DNA of 64,000 nucleotides, from positions 186,001 to 250,000 of the forward strand of contig NZ_PYUD01000001.1 of the NCBI RefSeq assembly GCF_003028575.1. The letters run 5' to 3'. The notes under the pieces are model-generated. The model was not told the DNA's origin. It saw only the letters and a list, made by a program, of their open reading frames with translations, and made no database searches. Made by a program: the position numbers and the translations under genes. Source of the DNA: Halomonas urumqiensis (GTDB lineage: Bacteria; Pseudomonadota; Gammaproteobacteria; Pseudomonadales; Halomonadaceae). Below are positions 46,352-55,003 of this stretch, piece by piece (the stretch's first letter is position 1; each line of letters begins with the position of its first letter).

Positions 46352-47902
46352 ATGACCCGACGCAAGCCGATCGCCACTGGTTCCGATTGGAATTTCGAGA
46401 CCCTGACCGAGTTCGAGCGGGAAATCGCCCGTCTGGCAGACGAGTACCGGCTGGATACCTATCCCAACCAGATCGAGATCATCACCACCGAGCAGATGAT
46501 GGATGCCTACGCCAGCGTGGGCATGCCGGTGGGCTACCACCATTGGTCGTTCGGCAAGCAATTCCTGGCCGTTGAGCAGGCTTACCGGCGTGGCCAGATG
46601 GGGCTTGCCTATGAGCTGGTGATCAATTCCGACCCCTGCATCGCCTATCTGATGGAGGAGAACACTCTGATGATGCAGGTGCTGGTGATGGCCCACGCCT
46701 GCTATGGACACAACTCTTTCTTCAAGGGCAATTACCTGTTTCGCACCTGGACCGATGCCACTTCGATCATCGATTACCTGGTGTTCGCAAGGAAATACAT
46801 TGCCGAGTGCGAACAGCGCCATGGTGTCACCGCCGTGGAACAACTGCTCGACGCCTGCCATGCCCTGCAGAACTATGGCGTCGATCGCTACAAGCGGCCT
46901 TCGCCGATCTCCGCCGCCGAGGAGTCACGCCGCCAGAAAGAGCGTGAAGAGTATCTGCAAGCGCAGGTCAACACGCTGTGGCGGACCATCCCCACGCCCT
47001 CGTCCCATGAATTGCTTACCTCGGATGCCGATGAAGAGGATCCGCTGGGACTCCATGCCGGTGGCCGTTACCCCGCCGAACCCCAGGAGAACCTGCTCTA
47101 TTTCATCGAGAAGAACGCGCCCTTGCTGGCGCCATGGCAGCGTGAGGTGGTGCGCATCGTGCGCAAGCTGGCCCAGTACTTCTATCCGCAGCGCCAGACC
47201 CAGGTGATGAACGAGGGCTGGGCGACGTTCTGGCACTACACCCTGATGAACCGCTTGTACGATGAGGGCCTGGTGGATGAAGGACTGATTCTCGAGTTCC
47301 TGCAGTCGCACACCGCGGTGGTCAATCAACCGGCCTTCGATAGCCCCTGGTACAACGGCATCAATCCCTATGCGCTGGGATTTGCGATCTTCACTGACCT
47401 CAAGCGGCTCTGCGAGAACCCCACCGAGGAGGATCGCGAATGGTTTCCGGACACCGCCGGCAGCGATTGGCGAGAGACCTTCGAGTTCGCCATGCGCAAT
47501 TTCAAGGACGAATCGTTCATCCAGCAGTTCCTCTCGCCCAAGGTGATCCGCGACCTCAAGCTGTTCATGGTGGTGGATGACGACCAGGAAGAGATGCTGG
47601 AAGTGGCGGCCATTCACAACGAGCGCGGCTATCACCGGGTGCGCGAGGCGTTGTCGACTCAGTATGCGCTCTCGGTTCGCGAGCCCAACATCCAGATCTA
47701 TTCGGCGAATATTCGCGGTGACCGCTCACTGACCTTGCGCCACGTGCAGGACAGTCGACGCCCGCTGGCGCGTAGCGTCTATCCAGTGATTCGCCATCTT
47801 CACCAGTTGTGGGGCTTTCCGGTGCACCTGGAGTCGGTGGAGGACGACGAGGTGGTCAGACGTTATCAATGGCCGCTGCCGGATGAGGCGCGCCAGGCCT
47901 AG
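46352..47902 (+). CDS. SpoVR family protein
   Basis: This 516-aa protein belongs to the SpoVR/YcgB family, which is named for spore cortex formation in Bacillus but is widespread in bacteria that do not sporulate. Typical blocks are visible: WNFETLTEFEREI at the N-terminus, GMPVGYHHWSFGKQF, HACYGHNSFFKGN and QVMNEGWATFWHY. The His-rich motifs could bind metal. ATG 46352 follows AGGAGG. It is the third gene of the yeaG-yeaH-spoVR unit, a conserved trio in proteobacteria, and probably acts with the kinase in starvation responses. Its biochemical activity is unknown. Confidence 0.93.
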   Translation: MTRRKPIATGSDWNFETLTEFEREIARLADEYRLDTYPNQIEIITTEQMMDAYASVGMPVGYHHWSFGKQFLAVEQAYRRGQMGLAYELVINSDPCIAYLMEENTLMMQVLVMAHACYGHNSFFKGNYLFRTWTDATSIIDYLVFARKYIAECEQRHGVTAVEQLLDACHALQNYGVDRYKRPSPISAAEESRRQKEREEYLQAQVNTLWRTIPTPSSHELLTSDADEEDPLGLHAGGRYPAEPQENLLYFIEKNAPLLAPWQREVVRIVRKLAQYFYPQRQTQVMNEGWATFWHYTLMNRLYDEGLVDEGLILEFLQSHTAVVNQPAFDSPWYNGINPYALGFAIFTDLKRLCENPTEEDREWFPDTAGSDWRETFEFAMRNFKDESFIQQFLSPKVIRDLKLFMVVDDDQEEMLEVAAIHNERGYHRVREALSTQYALSVREPNIQIYSANIRGDRSLTLRHVQDSRRPLARSVYPVIRHLHQLWGFPVHLESVEDDEVVRRYQWPLPDEARQA

Positions 47903-47958
47903 CGCCTGAGAGGGACTCAACTGAGAGGGGGCACAACCGAGAGGGAAACACAACGAGA

Positions 47959-47997
47959 AGACCCGCGCCATCGAACGGAGCTCGATGGCGCGGGTCT
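47959..47997. terminator. bidirectional hairpin between spoVR and hip
   Basis: A 16-bp perfect stem (AGACCCGCGCCATCGA and its complement) with a 7-nt loop lies between two convergent genes. No long T-tract is visible on either side. Confidence 0.65.
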
Positions 47998-48054
47998 CGG
48001 CGGTGATGCGTGGTCATCGTGCCAGGCGACGGGCGATTGGGTATGGAGGATTGA

Positions 48055-48369
48055 TCAGCCCTGGGCGACCCACGACTGGCACCAGCCGGCAGCGGCTACG
48101 CTGTTCTGCGGGAACAGCTGGCAGCCTTGGTTGTCCGCTTGCCAGAACATGCAGTTGTCGCAGCGCTCTCCCTCTTCATAGGCGGGGTGATCGCTGGCGT
48201 CGGCGGCATCCTCGACATAGTTCAGCGCTTGAGCCTGCTCGGCATTCGGGTCCAGTGGTGGCAGGTCCTGAGCGAAGGCGCTCTTGGAAAGAATGCCGGC
48301 GCCCAGCGGCAGGGCGGCGACGCCCATCAGGCTGTTGCGCATGAAGTCACGACGGCTTTGATTGGCCAT
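48055..48369 (-). CDS. high-potential iron-sulfur protein (HiPIP)
   Basis: This 104-aa periplasmic electron carrier has a Tat signal (SRRDFMR, then a hydrophobic stretch ending near AFA-Q). The mature protein carries four Cys in the HiPIP pattern CDNC ... GCQLFP ... GWCQSW, which ligate one high-potential [4Fe-4S] cluster. ATG 48369 has AAGGAG 5 nt upstream. It stands alone, convergent with spoVR. In halophilic gammaproteobacteria such proteins carry electrons in aerobic respiration, possibly to the cbb3 oxidase in this window; that last link is inference. Confidence 0.92.
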   Translation of the reverse strand: MANQSRRDFMRNSLMGVAALPLGAGILSKSAFAQDLPPLDPNAEQAQALNYVEDAADASDHPAYEEGERCDNCMFWQADNQGCQLFPQNSVAAAGWCQSWVAQG

Positions 48370-48620
48370 GGAATCTCCTTGTCGTCACGGTCGACGTGCA
48401 TATCACGGTTGGGCATTTCACATTGCCCGCATGTTCTTTTTTCGGGTGGTTGACCACCTCTATACTCGGACCGGCACTGGACCGGTGAGTTCGATACTCT
48501 GTGCTTGGCTTGCTATACCATGCTAGTGGAGTGTCCGGGTTGATGCGATTCGCGCGTGGCGAGTGCGGCAATCTGTCGCGTGAATGGACACCGGTGGTTT
48601 TCATTTTACAGGGGGGTGGG

Positions 48621-49085
48621 ATGTTCTTTACTCGATTCGATTCGCCGCTCGGCGAGATCCTGCTGACCGCCGATGAGCAAGGGCTGACCCGCCTGTGCCT
48701 CGCCGCCGATGATCAGCCAGACCCAGAGGATGCGAAGCGCAACGACGCGGCCCTGGCCGATGCCCGTGAGCAACTGATGGGCTATTTCGCCGGGCGCCGC
48801 CAGCACTTCAGCCTGTCGCTGGCGCCCGGAGGCAGCGAGTTTCAGCGCGAGGTGTGGGCGGCGTTGCTGCGCATACCCTACGGTCAGACCCGCACCTATG
48901 GTGAGCTTGCCCGGCGCCTTGGTCGCGATGGCGCGGCGCGAGCGATCGGCACGGCCAATGGCGCCAATCCGCTGCCACTGCTGATTCCCTGTCATCGTGT
49001 GGTGGCTGCCGATGGATTGGGTGGCTACAGCGGCGGCCCACAGCTCAAGCGCAAGCTATTGGCGCTGGAAGGCAGCCTTGCCTGA
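48621..49085 (+). CDS. ogt: methylated-DNA-[protein]-cysteine S-methyltransferase
   Basis: This suicide DNA repair protein removes O6-alkyl groups from guanine. The active-site motif PCHRVV and the following GGYSGG motif are intact in the 154-aa product, which has the usual short N-terminal domain (MFFTRFDSPLGEILL). The start is ATG 48621, behind a G-rich ribosome site; a frame open 40 codons further up is not needed. It is upstream of, and on the same strand as, the Lrp-type sensor protein, with 156 bp between. Confidence 0.93.
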   Translation: MFFTRFDSPLGEILLTADEQGLTRLCLAADDQPDPEDAKRNDAALADAREQLMGYFAGRRQHFSLSLAPGGSEFQREVWAALLRIPYGQTRTYGELARRLGRDGAARAIGTANGANPLPLLIPCHRVVAADGLGGYSGGPQLKRKLLALEGSLA

Positions 49086-49241
49086 GAGGGTGTCTGAGAG
49101 TCGTTGCGACCATGCCTGGCGATTCTGCCGAGGGTGTCGCGCTGGTATACTCGTGTCAGTTCCGGTTCGCCCACCAGGGAGGCCCGTCGATCTGCCGGGC
49201 CACCGCCTGGCATGTCATGACTCAACGCTTTGGAGAGCCCG

Positions 49242-49517
49242 ATGCAGAATGCCGTGATCCTGATCAACACCGAGAAGGGGCAGGTCAAGGCCGTTGCCGA
49301 GCGCCTGGCCGATGTGGAAGGCATCAGTGAAGTCTATTCCACCTGCGGCCGCTATGATCTGGTGGCGATCGCCCGCACCCGTGACTTCGAGAGCCTGGCC
49401 GATCTTGTCACCGAGCGTCTGAATGCCGTGGAGGGCATTCGCGACACCGAGACCCTCAATGCCATGCAGGTACACTCTCGCCATGATCTCGAGACCATGT
49501 TTTCGCTGGGGTGGTAG
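49242..49517 (+). CDS. stand-alone Lrp/AsnC ligand-binding (RAM) domain protein
   Basis: This 91-aa protein corresponds to the effector-binding half of Lrp/AsnC regulators (beta-alpha-beta-beta-alpha-beta RAM fold) with no DNA-binding helix-turn-helix. The readable features are the start AVILINTEKGQVKAVAERL, the middle VYSTCGRYDLVAIAR and the end TETLNAMQVHSRHD. ATG 49242 has GGAGAG upstream. Such stand-alone domains bind amino acids or pair with full-length Lrp proteins. It is followed at once by the 15-bp repeat arrays. Confidence 0.88.
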   Translation: MQNAVILINTEKGQVKAVAERLADVEGISEVYSTCGRYDLVAIARTRDFESLADLVTERLNAVEGIRDTETLNAMQVHSRHDLETMFSLGW

Positions 49518-49645
49518 GCACTAATTTGGCAGGCACTAATCTTGCAAGCACTAATTTGGTAGGCACTAGGCCAAATGGTGCTGGCAACGGGTTTCAAGGA
49601 CAGGGTTTTCAAGGACAGGATTTTCAAGGACAGGAAGTTCAAGGA
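49513..49645. repeat. two adjacent 15-bp-period tandem repeat arrays
   Basis: Array 1 (49513-49572) has four imperfect units of GGTAGGCACTAATTT and starts within the stop codon of the upstream gene. Array 2 (49588-49645) has four imperfect units centred on TTTTCAAGGACAGG; the last one becomes TTCAAGGATGACG and supplies the nuclease start codon. Both have a 15-bp period. Confidence 0.9.
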
Positions 49646-50505
49646 TGACGCGTCGACGTACTATTCCTCGCTGGCGCCGGCACGGGCGTCGTTTCGGGGT
49701 GACTCTGCTGTTCGTGGTAGTGACCAGTGGCCTTTGGTATAGCCAGGAGCGCCGCGTCCGTGACCAGCTGGTCTGGATGGGAGTGCCGGAGTGGCAGTCT
49801 CTCACGCCGACATCATTTCATAGGGTGCTGCGCAACGAGGGGTTTCTGGTGGGCTGGTCCGATGTGCGGGTCAATCCTTTATGGGTCAGCTACCAGTTGC
49901 ATGAGGTCGACGAGCCCAGTGCCGGGCCGCGCCCAGGCTTCCAGCGCGACTGGCGGACCCTGTGGCCTGTCGGCACCGAGAGTTATTTCGGTAGTGGTTA
50001 TGACCGGGGCCACCTGGCGCCGAATTATGCGATTGCCGCGGTGCATGGCCGTGAGGCGCAGCGCCAGACCTTTCGCATGAGCAATATGACGCCTCAACGC
50101 CCCGACCTGAATCGAAAGCTCTGGCAGCGCCTCGAAGAGGTGGTGATCGACCACTTCGTGCCGCGCTTCGGCGTGGTGCAGGTGATCACCGGCCCGCTGT
50201 TTCCGGAAACCTTCGCCGACAACGTGCTCAATCGGGTGGGGTTCGTCGAGATACCCGAAGCGTTCTACAAGATCATCGTGGTGCCAGGCGAGTCGCCCAT
50301 GGCGCTGGCCTTCATCATGCCGCAACAGGCGCGTGGCGATGAGCCGCTGGATGACTTCCTGGTACCCATCGACCAGGTGGAGGCGCGTAGTGGTCTCGAT
50401 TTCTTCCCGCGATTGCCAGACGAAGCGGCACAGGCACTGGAAGGGCAGGTGGCGACTCAGGGCTGGGCGCTCGAAGAGGTCGCCCGTCTTCCTTCGCGCT
50501 TCTGA
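49645..50505 (+). CDS. membrane-anchored or exported DNA/RNA non-specific endonuclease
   Basis: This 286-aa member of the NUC1/EndA-type nuclease family (beta-beta-alpha-Me) has the signature DRGHLAPNYA (catalytic His about residue 126), followed by FRMSNMTPQ with the metal-binding Asn. An Arg-rich start and one hydrophobic helix (about 17-32) suggest a signal anchor into the periplasm. The ATG is embedded in the last unit of an upstream 15-bp repeat array, with AAGG directly next to it, an unusual translation start region. Roles could include nucleic-acid scavenging or defence; nothing here decides. A strong terminator follows. Confidence 0.88.
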   Translation: MTRRRTIPRWRRHGRRFGVTLLFVVVTSGLWYSQERRVRDQLVWMGVPEWQSLTPTSFHRVLRNEGFLVGWSDVRVNPLWVSYQLHEVDEPSAGPRPGFQRDWRTLWPVGTESYFGSGYDRGHLAPNYAIAAVHGREAQRQTFRMSNMTPQRPDLNRKLWQRLEEVVIDHFVPRFGVVQVITGPLFPETFADNVLNRVGFVEIPEAFYKIIVVPGESPMALAFIMPQQARGDEPLDDFLVPIDQVEARSGLDFFPRLPDEAAQALEGQVATQGWALEEVARLPSRF

Positions 50506-50521
50506 ACGACATGCAAACGCA

Positions 50522-50550
50522 AAAAACCGCGAGCTTGAGTCGCGGTTTTT
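50522..50550 (+). terminator. rho-independent terminator of nuclease gene
   Basis: An 11-bp stem (AAAAACCGCGA and its complement), a 7-nt loop and a terminal T5. It may work in both directions because the opposite side is A-rich, and so could also stop the leftward tRNA-Leu transcript. Confidence 0.88.
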
Positions 50551-50598
50551 CTCATTGATATCGGGGTTGCATGACGCGGGCTACGCCTGTCGAGGCGG

Positions 50599-50685
50599 TG
50601 GTGCCCAGGAGAGGACTTGAACCTCCACATCCGTAAGGATACTAGCACCTGAAGCTAGCGCGTCTACCAATTCCGCCACCTGGGC
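50599..50685 (-). tRNA. tRNA-Leu (anticodon CAG), copy A
   Basis: 87 nt including CCA, with the long variable arm of type II tRNAs. Anticodon loop TTCAGGT, acceptor GCCCAGG/CCTGGGC. Confidence 0.94.
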
Positions 50686-50763
50686 GCATCATGCAATTGT
50701 GTGCTCTTGCGTTTGGGTATGCTGATTCACTGCGTGTTCTGGTGTCATCGTCGAAGACGATGA

Positions 50764-50850
50764 TGGTGCCCAGGAGAGGACTTGAACCTCCACATCCGTA
50801 AGGATACTAGCACCTGAAGCTAGCGCGTCTACCAATTCCGCCACCTGGGC
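50764..50850 (-). tRNA. tRNA-Leu (anticodon CAG), copy B
   Basis: 87 nt, identical to copy A, 78 bp upstream of it in the leftward transcript. Confidence 0.94.
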
Positions 50851-50964
50851 TAACACGAGCGATTCGAGCTGACAAAGAGCGTGGGAACGGGTCCCGGTGC
50901 TTGCCTCTCGATATCCCGCGACACGCATCACCGAAACGGATCATGATGTTCACAAGGGTATCGA

Positions 50965-51051
50965 TGGTGCCCAGAAGAGGACTTGAACCTCCACATCCGT
51001 AAGGATACTAGCACCTGAAGCTAGCGCGTCTACCAATTCCGCCATCTGGGC
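50965..51051 (-). tRNA. tRNA-Leu (anticodon CAG), copy C
   Basis: 87 nt. It differs from copies A and B at acceptor pair 7, where G-C is replaced by A-T on both sides (a compensatory change), so the fold is kept. First gene of the leftward tRNA-Leu unit. Confidence 0.94.
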
Positions 51052-51058
51052 AAGCGAC

Positions 51059-51085
51059 GCGTATGGTACCCGATTCCATTGTCAA
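51059..51085 (-). promoter_or_regulatory. candidate promoter of tRNA-Leu unit
   Basis: On the minus strand a perfect TTGACA (51080-51085) lies 15 bp upstream of ATACGC (51059-51064), just before tRNA-Leu copy C. The spacing is short and the -10 box weak, but the position fits. Confidence 0.5.
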
Positions 51086-51154
51086 TGCAAGGCCTCGGCA
51101 GGCGCTTGCGAGGGTTTTTTTGCCCCTTTCGGCAAGCCCCGGCGGGTCAGATGG

Positions 51155-51183
51155 TTGGGTACGGGCCAGCACGGCGCTATACT
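51155..51183 (+). promoter_or_regulatory. promoter of rnr
   Basis: TTGGGT (51155-51160) and TATACT (51178-51183) are 17 bp apart, about 100 bp upstream of the rnr start codon. It diverges from the tRNA-Leu promoter. Confidence 0.75.
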
Positions 51184-51284
51184 GCGCCCATGACAAAAGA
51201 CTCCCAAAGCAACACCTCATGCCCGCGGCGCCAGCGCGCCCTCTCCCGCATGCCGTCACCGACCCTGCCAAGGATGCTCCCAGC

Positions 51285-53696
51285 ATGACTCACTGGACGC
51301 TCAGCGACGACCCCCACGCGAGCCGCGAAGCCCACAAGTACGACAACCCCGCGCCCAGCCGAGAATATCTGCTGAAACGCCTGGAAGACGCCGGCAAACC
51401 GCTCACCCATGAGGCAATGAGCCGTCTGCTGGGCCTCGAGGACGAAGACCTTCAGGAAGCGGTGCGGCGGCGGTTGGCCGCCATGGAGCGGGACGGTCAG
51501 GTGCTGCGCAACCGCCGCAATGCCTACACGCTGATCGACAAGCTCGACCTGATCAAGGGCAAGGTGCTTGGGCATCGTGACGGCTTTGGTTTCCTGCTGC
51601 GCGATGATGGCAAGAAGCCTGATCTGGTCCTGCCTCCGCGGCAGATTCGCCGTACCTTCCATGGTGATCACGTGTTGGTGCGGGTCAGTGGCCGCGACCG
51701 CCGCGGGCGTGACGAGGCCACCATCGTCGAGGTGCTGTCGCACAATACCCAGACCATCGTCGGTGTGTACCGCGAGAATACCCCCGAGTTCGGCGTGCTG
51801 ATCCCCGAGAACCCGCGCATCACCCAGGAAGTGATCATTCCCCACAGCGCCTGTGGGGGGGCGAAGGATGGCCAGGTGATCTCGGCGAAGATCGTCCAGC
51901 AGCCGGCCACTCGCCAGCAGCCGGTGGGGGAGGTGGTCGAAGTGCTCGGTGAGCGTATGGATCCGGGGATGGAGATCGACATCGCCATCCGCAGTTACGA
52001 GATTCCCGCCGAATTTCCGCCCGAGGTAAATGACCAGATCAGCGAGATGTCCGCCGAGGTCGCCGAGGGCGACAAGCAGCATCGCATCGACCTGCGCGAC
52101 GTGCCGCTGGTGACCATCGACGATGAGTCGGCCAAGGACTTCGACGACGCCGTATGTGCCTGGAAGACCAAGTCCGGTAGCTGGAAGCTGCTGGTGGCGA
52201 TCGCCGATGTCTCTCACTACGTGCGTCCCGGCAGCGCCCTGGATCAGGAGGCGATACGCCGTGGCAACTCGGTGTACTTCCCGGGGCAGGTGGTGCCAAT
52301 GCTGCCGGAACTGCTTTCCAATGGCTTGTGCTCGTTGAATCCGGATGTTGATCGCTTGGCACTGGTCTGCGAGATGAATATCTCCAAGACCGGCACCATC
52401 AGCCGCTATCGCTTCTACGAGGCGGTATTTCGCTCCCATGCACGTCTGACCTACAACAAGGTCGCGGCGATTCTCGATGACGAGAACACCGAAGGTGATG
52501 CGCTGCGCGAGGAGTATCGCGACCTGGTACCGTCGCTGCACGGCCTCAAGGACCTCTACACGGTATTGCGCGAAGCTCGCGTGGCGCGTGGCGCCATCGA
52601 CTTCGAAACCACAGAGACGGCTATCATCTTCAACGACGAGCGCAAGATCGAGAAGATCGTGCCGCGTTCGCGCAACGACGCCCACAAGATCATCGAAGAG
52701 TGCATGCTGGCTGCCAACGTGGCCACGGCGCGCTTTCTCGACAAGCACGATCTGCCGGCGCTCTACCGTATCCACGAGCGCCCCTCGCCGGAGCGTCTCG
52801 ACAAGCTGCGCTTGTTCCTCAACGAGCTGGGCTTGTCGTTGGGGGGTGGGGACGAGCCGACGCCTCAGGATTATCGGACGCTGGCCGAGACGGTGCGCGG
52901 CCGCCCCGATGCCGACGTCATCCAGACCGTGATGCTGCGCTCGATGAGCCAGGCGGTGTACTCGCCGCACAACGAAGGCCACTTTGGCCTTGCCTATCCG
53001 GCCTATGCGCACTTCACCTCGCCGATCCGACGCTACCCGGACCTTTTGGTGCACCGCGCCATCCGCTCGGTGATTCGTGGCCCACGCCAGACCAACACGG
53101 TGCTGCGCGCCGATGGCGCCAAGGTAGAGCCGCCCAGCAAATGGTGCCCCTACACCTTCGAGCAGATGCTCGAACTCGGCGAGCGCTGCTCGATGACCGA
53201 GCGCCGTGCCGACGATGCCACACGGGACGTCGAGGACTGGCTGAAGTGCGAGTTCATGTCCGACAAGCTCGGCGATATCTTCGACGGCACGATTGCCTCG
53301 GTGACCCAGTTCGGGATCTTCGTGCGGCTCGACGAGGTGTATGTCGAGGGCCTGGTACACGTCACCTCGCTACCCTCCGACTACTACCACTACGAGCCGG
53401 AAAAGCACCGCCTGAAGGGTGAGCGTTCCGGGATGAGTTACCGGCTCGGCGACGGGGTGACCGTGCAGGTGGCGCGGGTCGACCTGAACGATCGCAAGAT
53501 TGATTTCGAGCTGGCCGATGACAAGCCGCGCCCCCAGCGCAAGCCGCGCCGCCGGCGGGCCGTCGACGATGCGCCTGACCGCGGTCGTGCGCGTGCCGGA
53601 AGCGAGCCGCCCAAGGCCGATGGCAAGAAGGACGGCAAGGCCGATGACAAGGGTGGCAAGAAGCGAAGCGGCGGCCGTCGCCGTTCGCGCCGCTGA
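51285..53696 (+). CDS. rnr: ribonuclease R
   Basis: RNase R is a processive 3'-5' exoribonuclease that degrades structured RNA and helps with rRNA and tmRNA quality control. From ATG 51285 (AAGGA 10 nt upstream) the 803-aa protein has an N-terminal helix-turn-helix, two cold-shock domains, the RNB domain with DDESAKDFDDAV (about residues 280-291), an S1 domain (FDGTIASVTQFGIFVRL) and a Lys/Arg-rich tail of about 60 residues. The open frame extends 74 codons upstream through the promoter and is not coding there. rlmB follows 103 bp later, a common gene order. Confidence 0.95.
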   Translation: MTHWTLSDDPHASREAHKYDNPAPSREYLLKRLEDAGKPLTHEAMSRLLGLEDEDLQEAVRRRLAAMERDGQVLRNRRNAYTLIDKLDLIKGKVLGHRDGFGFLLRDDGKKPDLVLPPRQIRRTFHGDHVLVRVSGRDRRGRDEATIVEVLSHNTQTIVGVYRENTPEFGVLIPENPRITQEVIIPHSACGGAKDGQVISAKIVQQPATRQQPVGEVVEVLGERMDPGMEIDIAIRSYEIPAEFPPEVNDQISEMSAEVAEGDKQHRIDLRDVPLVTIDDESAKDFDDAVCAWKTKSGSWKLLVAIADVSHYVRPGSALDQEAIRRGNSVYFPGQVVPMLPELLSNGLCSLNPDVDRLALVCEMNISKTGTISRYRFYEAVFRSHARLTYNKVAAILDDENTEGDALREEYRDLVPSLHGLKDLYTVLREARVARGAIDFETTETAIIFNDERKIEKIVPRSRNDAHKIIEECMLAANVATARFLDKHDLPALYRIHERPSPERLDKLRLFLNELGLSLGGGDEPTPQDYRTLAETVRGRPDADVIQTVMLRSMSQAVYSPHNEGHFGLAYPAYAHFTSPIRRYPDLLVHRAIRSVIRGPRQTNTVLRADGAKVEPPSKWCPYTFEQMLELGERCSMTERRADDATRDVEDWLKCEFMSDKLGDIFDGTIASVTQFGIFVRLDEVYVEGLVHVTSLPSDYYHYEPEKHRLKGERSGMSYRLGDGVTVQVARVDLNDRKIDFELADDKPRPQRKPRRRRAVDDAPDRGRARAGSEPPKADGKKDGKADDKGGKKRSGGRRRSRR

Positions 53697-53799
53697 CCCC
53701 TCGGTGCCGACATCTGCCGGGAGTTCTCCCGCCAGGTGGCGCCATCGCCCGGCCTTGAGACATGACCTGAACGTATTGCCCAGGATTGAAACCGCGTAA

Positions 53800-54612
53800 A
53801 TGAAACAGAACAAGCCCCGCCGGAGCGAACCAGGCCCCCCAGGCCTGGATGCCGTGTTTGGTGTGCATGCGGTGCGCGCATTGCTGGAACGCGGCGAGAC
53901 GCCCAAGCAAGTGTGGGTACAGGAAGGCAGTGCCGGTAGCCGGCTTGCCGAGCTGCTCGAGGCTGCCCGCCAAGGGGGGGCGCGCATCACGCCGCGCCCC
54001 CGCGTTGAGCTCGACCGGCTGGCCAGGGGGGCGGCCCATCAGGGCATTGTCGCGTTCACCGCACCGCTCGCCTTCGGCAATGAGGCGGAGCTGTGGTTCA
54101 AGCTCGAGGCCTGGCCGCACCCGTCACCGCCGCTGTTGCTGGTGCTGGATGGCGTCACCGATGTGCACAACTTCGGCGCTTGCCTGCGCAGCGCCGACGC
54201 CGCGGGGGTGCACGGGGTGATCGTGCCCAAGGACAAGTCGGCGCCTCTCAATGCCATGGTGCGCAAGGTGGCCTGTGGCGCCGCGGAGAGCGTGCCTGTC
54301 TATCAAGTCACCAACCTGGCGCGTTCGCTCGCCCGGCTCAAGGAACTGGGCGTGTGGATCACCGGTACCGCCGGGGAGGCCGAGAGCCTGGTGTTCGATG
54401 TCGACCTGCAAGGACCGCTAGCCGTGGTGATGGGCGCCGAGGGAAAGGGGTTGCGGCGCCTGACGCGCGAAGCCTGCGATACCCTGGTCAAGTTGCCCAT
54501 GGCCGGCAGTGTCTCGAGCCTCAACGTCTCGGTGGCGACGGGAATCTGCCTGTTTGAAGCGGTGCGCCAGCGGGGCTCGGCTTCGCCGGGAGCTGTAAGC
54601 CATAAGCTTTAA
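53800..54612 (+). CDS. rlmB: 23S rRNA (guanosine(2251)-2'-O)-methyltransferase RlmB
   Basis: RlmB methylates the 2'-OH of G2251 in 23S rRNA, using SAM. The 270-aa protein has an N-terminal substrate-binding domain (FGVHAVRALLE) and a SpoU-type knotted domain with the three motifs NFGACLRSADAAG, VMGAEGKGLRRL and LPMAGSVSSLNVSVA. The start is ATG 53800. The gene follows rnr closely, as in many gammaproteobacteria, and probably shares its transcript. Its end runs into a TAAGC-rich intergenic repeat. Confidence 0.95.
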   Translation: MKQNKPRRSEPGPPGLDAVFGVHAVRALLERGETPKQVWVQEGSAGSRLAELLEAARQGGARITPRPRVELDRLARGAAHQGIVAFTAPLAFGNEAELWFKLEAWPHPSPPLLLVLDGVTDVHNFGACLRSADAAGVHGVIVPKDKSAPLNAMVRKVACGAAESVPVYQVTNLARSLARLKELGVWITGTAGEAESLVFDVDLQGPLAVVMGAEGKGLRRLTREACDTLVKLPMAGSVSSLNVSVATGICLFEAVRQRGSASPGAVSHKL

Positions 54613-54827
54613 GCTTAAGAACGCCGGGAAGACACCTCATCAAGGCGACGATCGGTGAGCCGCCTCGGTGAGCGGCGCCGGGGATAGGCCGTAGAGGAGG
54701 TCCTCTGCCATGGATGGCAGAGGTAGCGCCCAGGGAGGGGTTCACAGCGCCTCCTCGAAGGCCTTTCACCGGAAAAGCCGCGGATTCAATACGAGACGTT
54801 GCTTGCGCCCGTGGTGGCAGTCGGCGC
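54613..54827. other. intergenic region with TAAGC-rich repeat and hairpin
   Basis: No gene is visible. The first bases, starting within the end of rlmB, are made of TAAGC/TTAAGCT repeats (54595-54619). Bases 54702-54723 form a 9-bp stem (CCTCTGCCA and its complement) with a TGGA loop, without a T-tract. It may be the end of the rlmB transcript or a spacer structure. Confidence 0.5.
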
Positions 54828-54856
54828 TTGCGCAACCGGCGCCCAGTCTTTAGAAT
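54828..54856 (+). promoter_or_regulatory. promoter of rpsF operon
   Basis: TTGCGC (54828-54833) and TAGAAT (54851-54856) are 17 bp apart, giving a leader of about 180 nt before rpsF. Confidence 0.65.
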
Positions 54857-55003
54857 ACCTGCGCCCGTTCGCCTGTCGAGCGGGCGCGGTTGTTTGTAAG
54901 GTCTGTTGCGATTCAGTCTTGCCCTCAGCCACTGGCTATGTCAGCCAATGTCGCTTGCCACGTTGGCATGTCGACAGCCACTCCTTGCTTCCCGTGAACC
55001 AGA

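Noticed and set aside
49352-49642. 96-codon minus-strand frame rich in SLK and ISAC repeats
   Set aside because: It arises from the 15-bp tandem arrays, which are open in several frames because their period is divisible by three.
51177-53360. 727-codon minus-strand frame
   Set aside because: Antisense to rnr; the plus strand carries RNB and S1 motifs.
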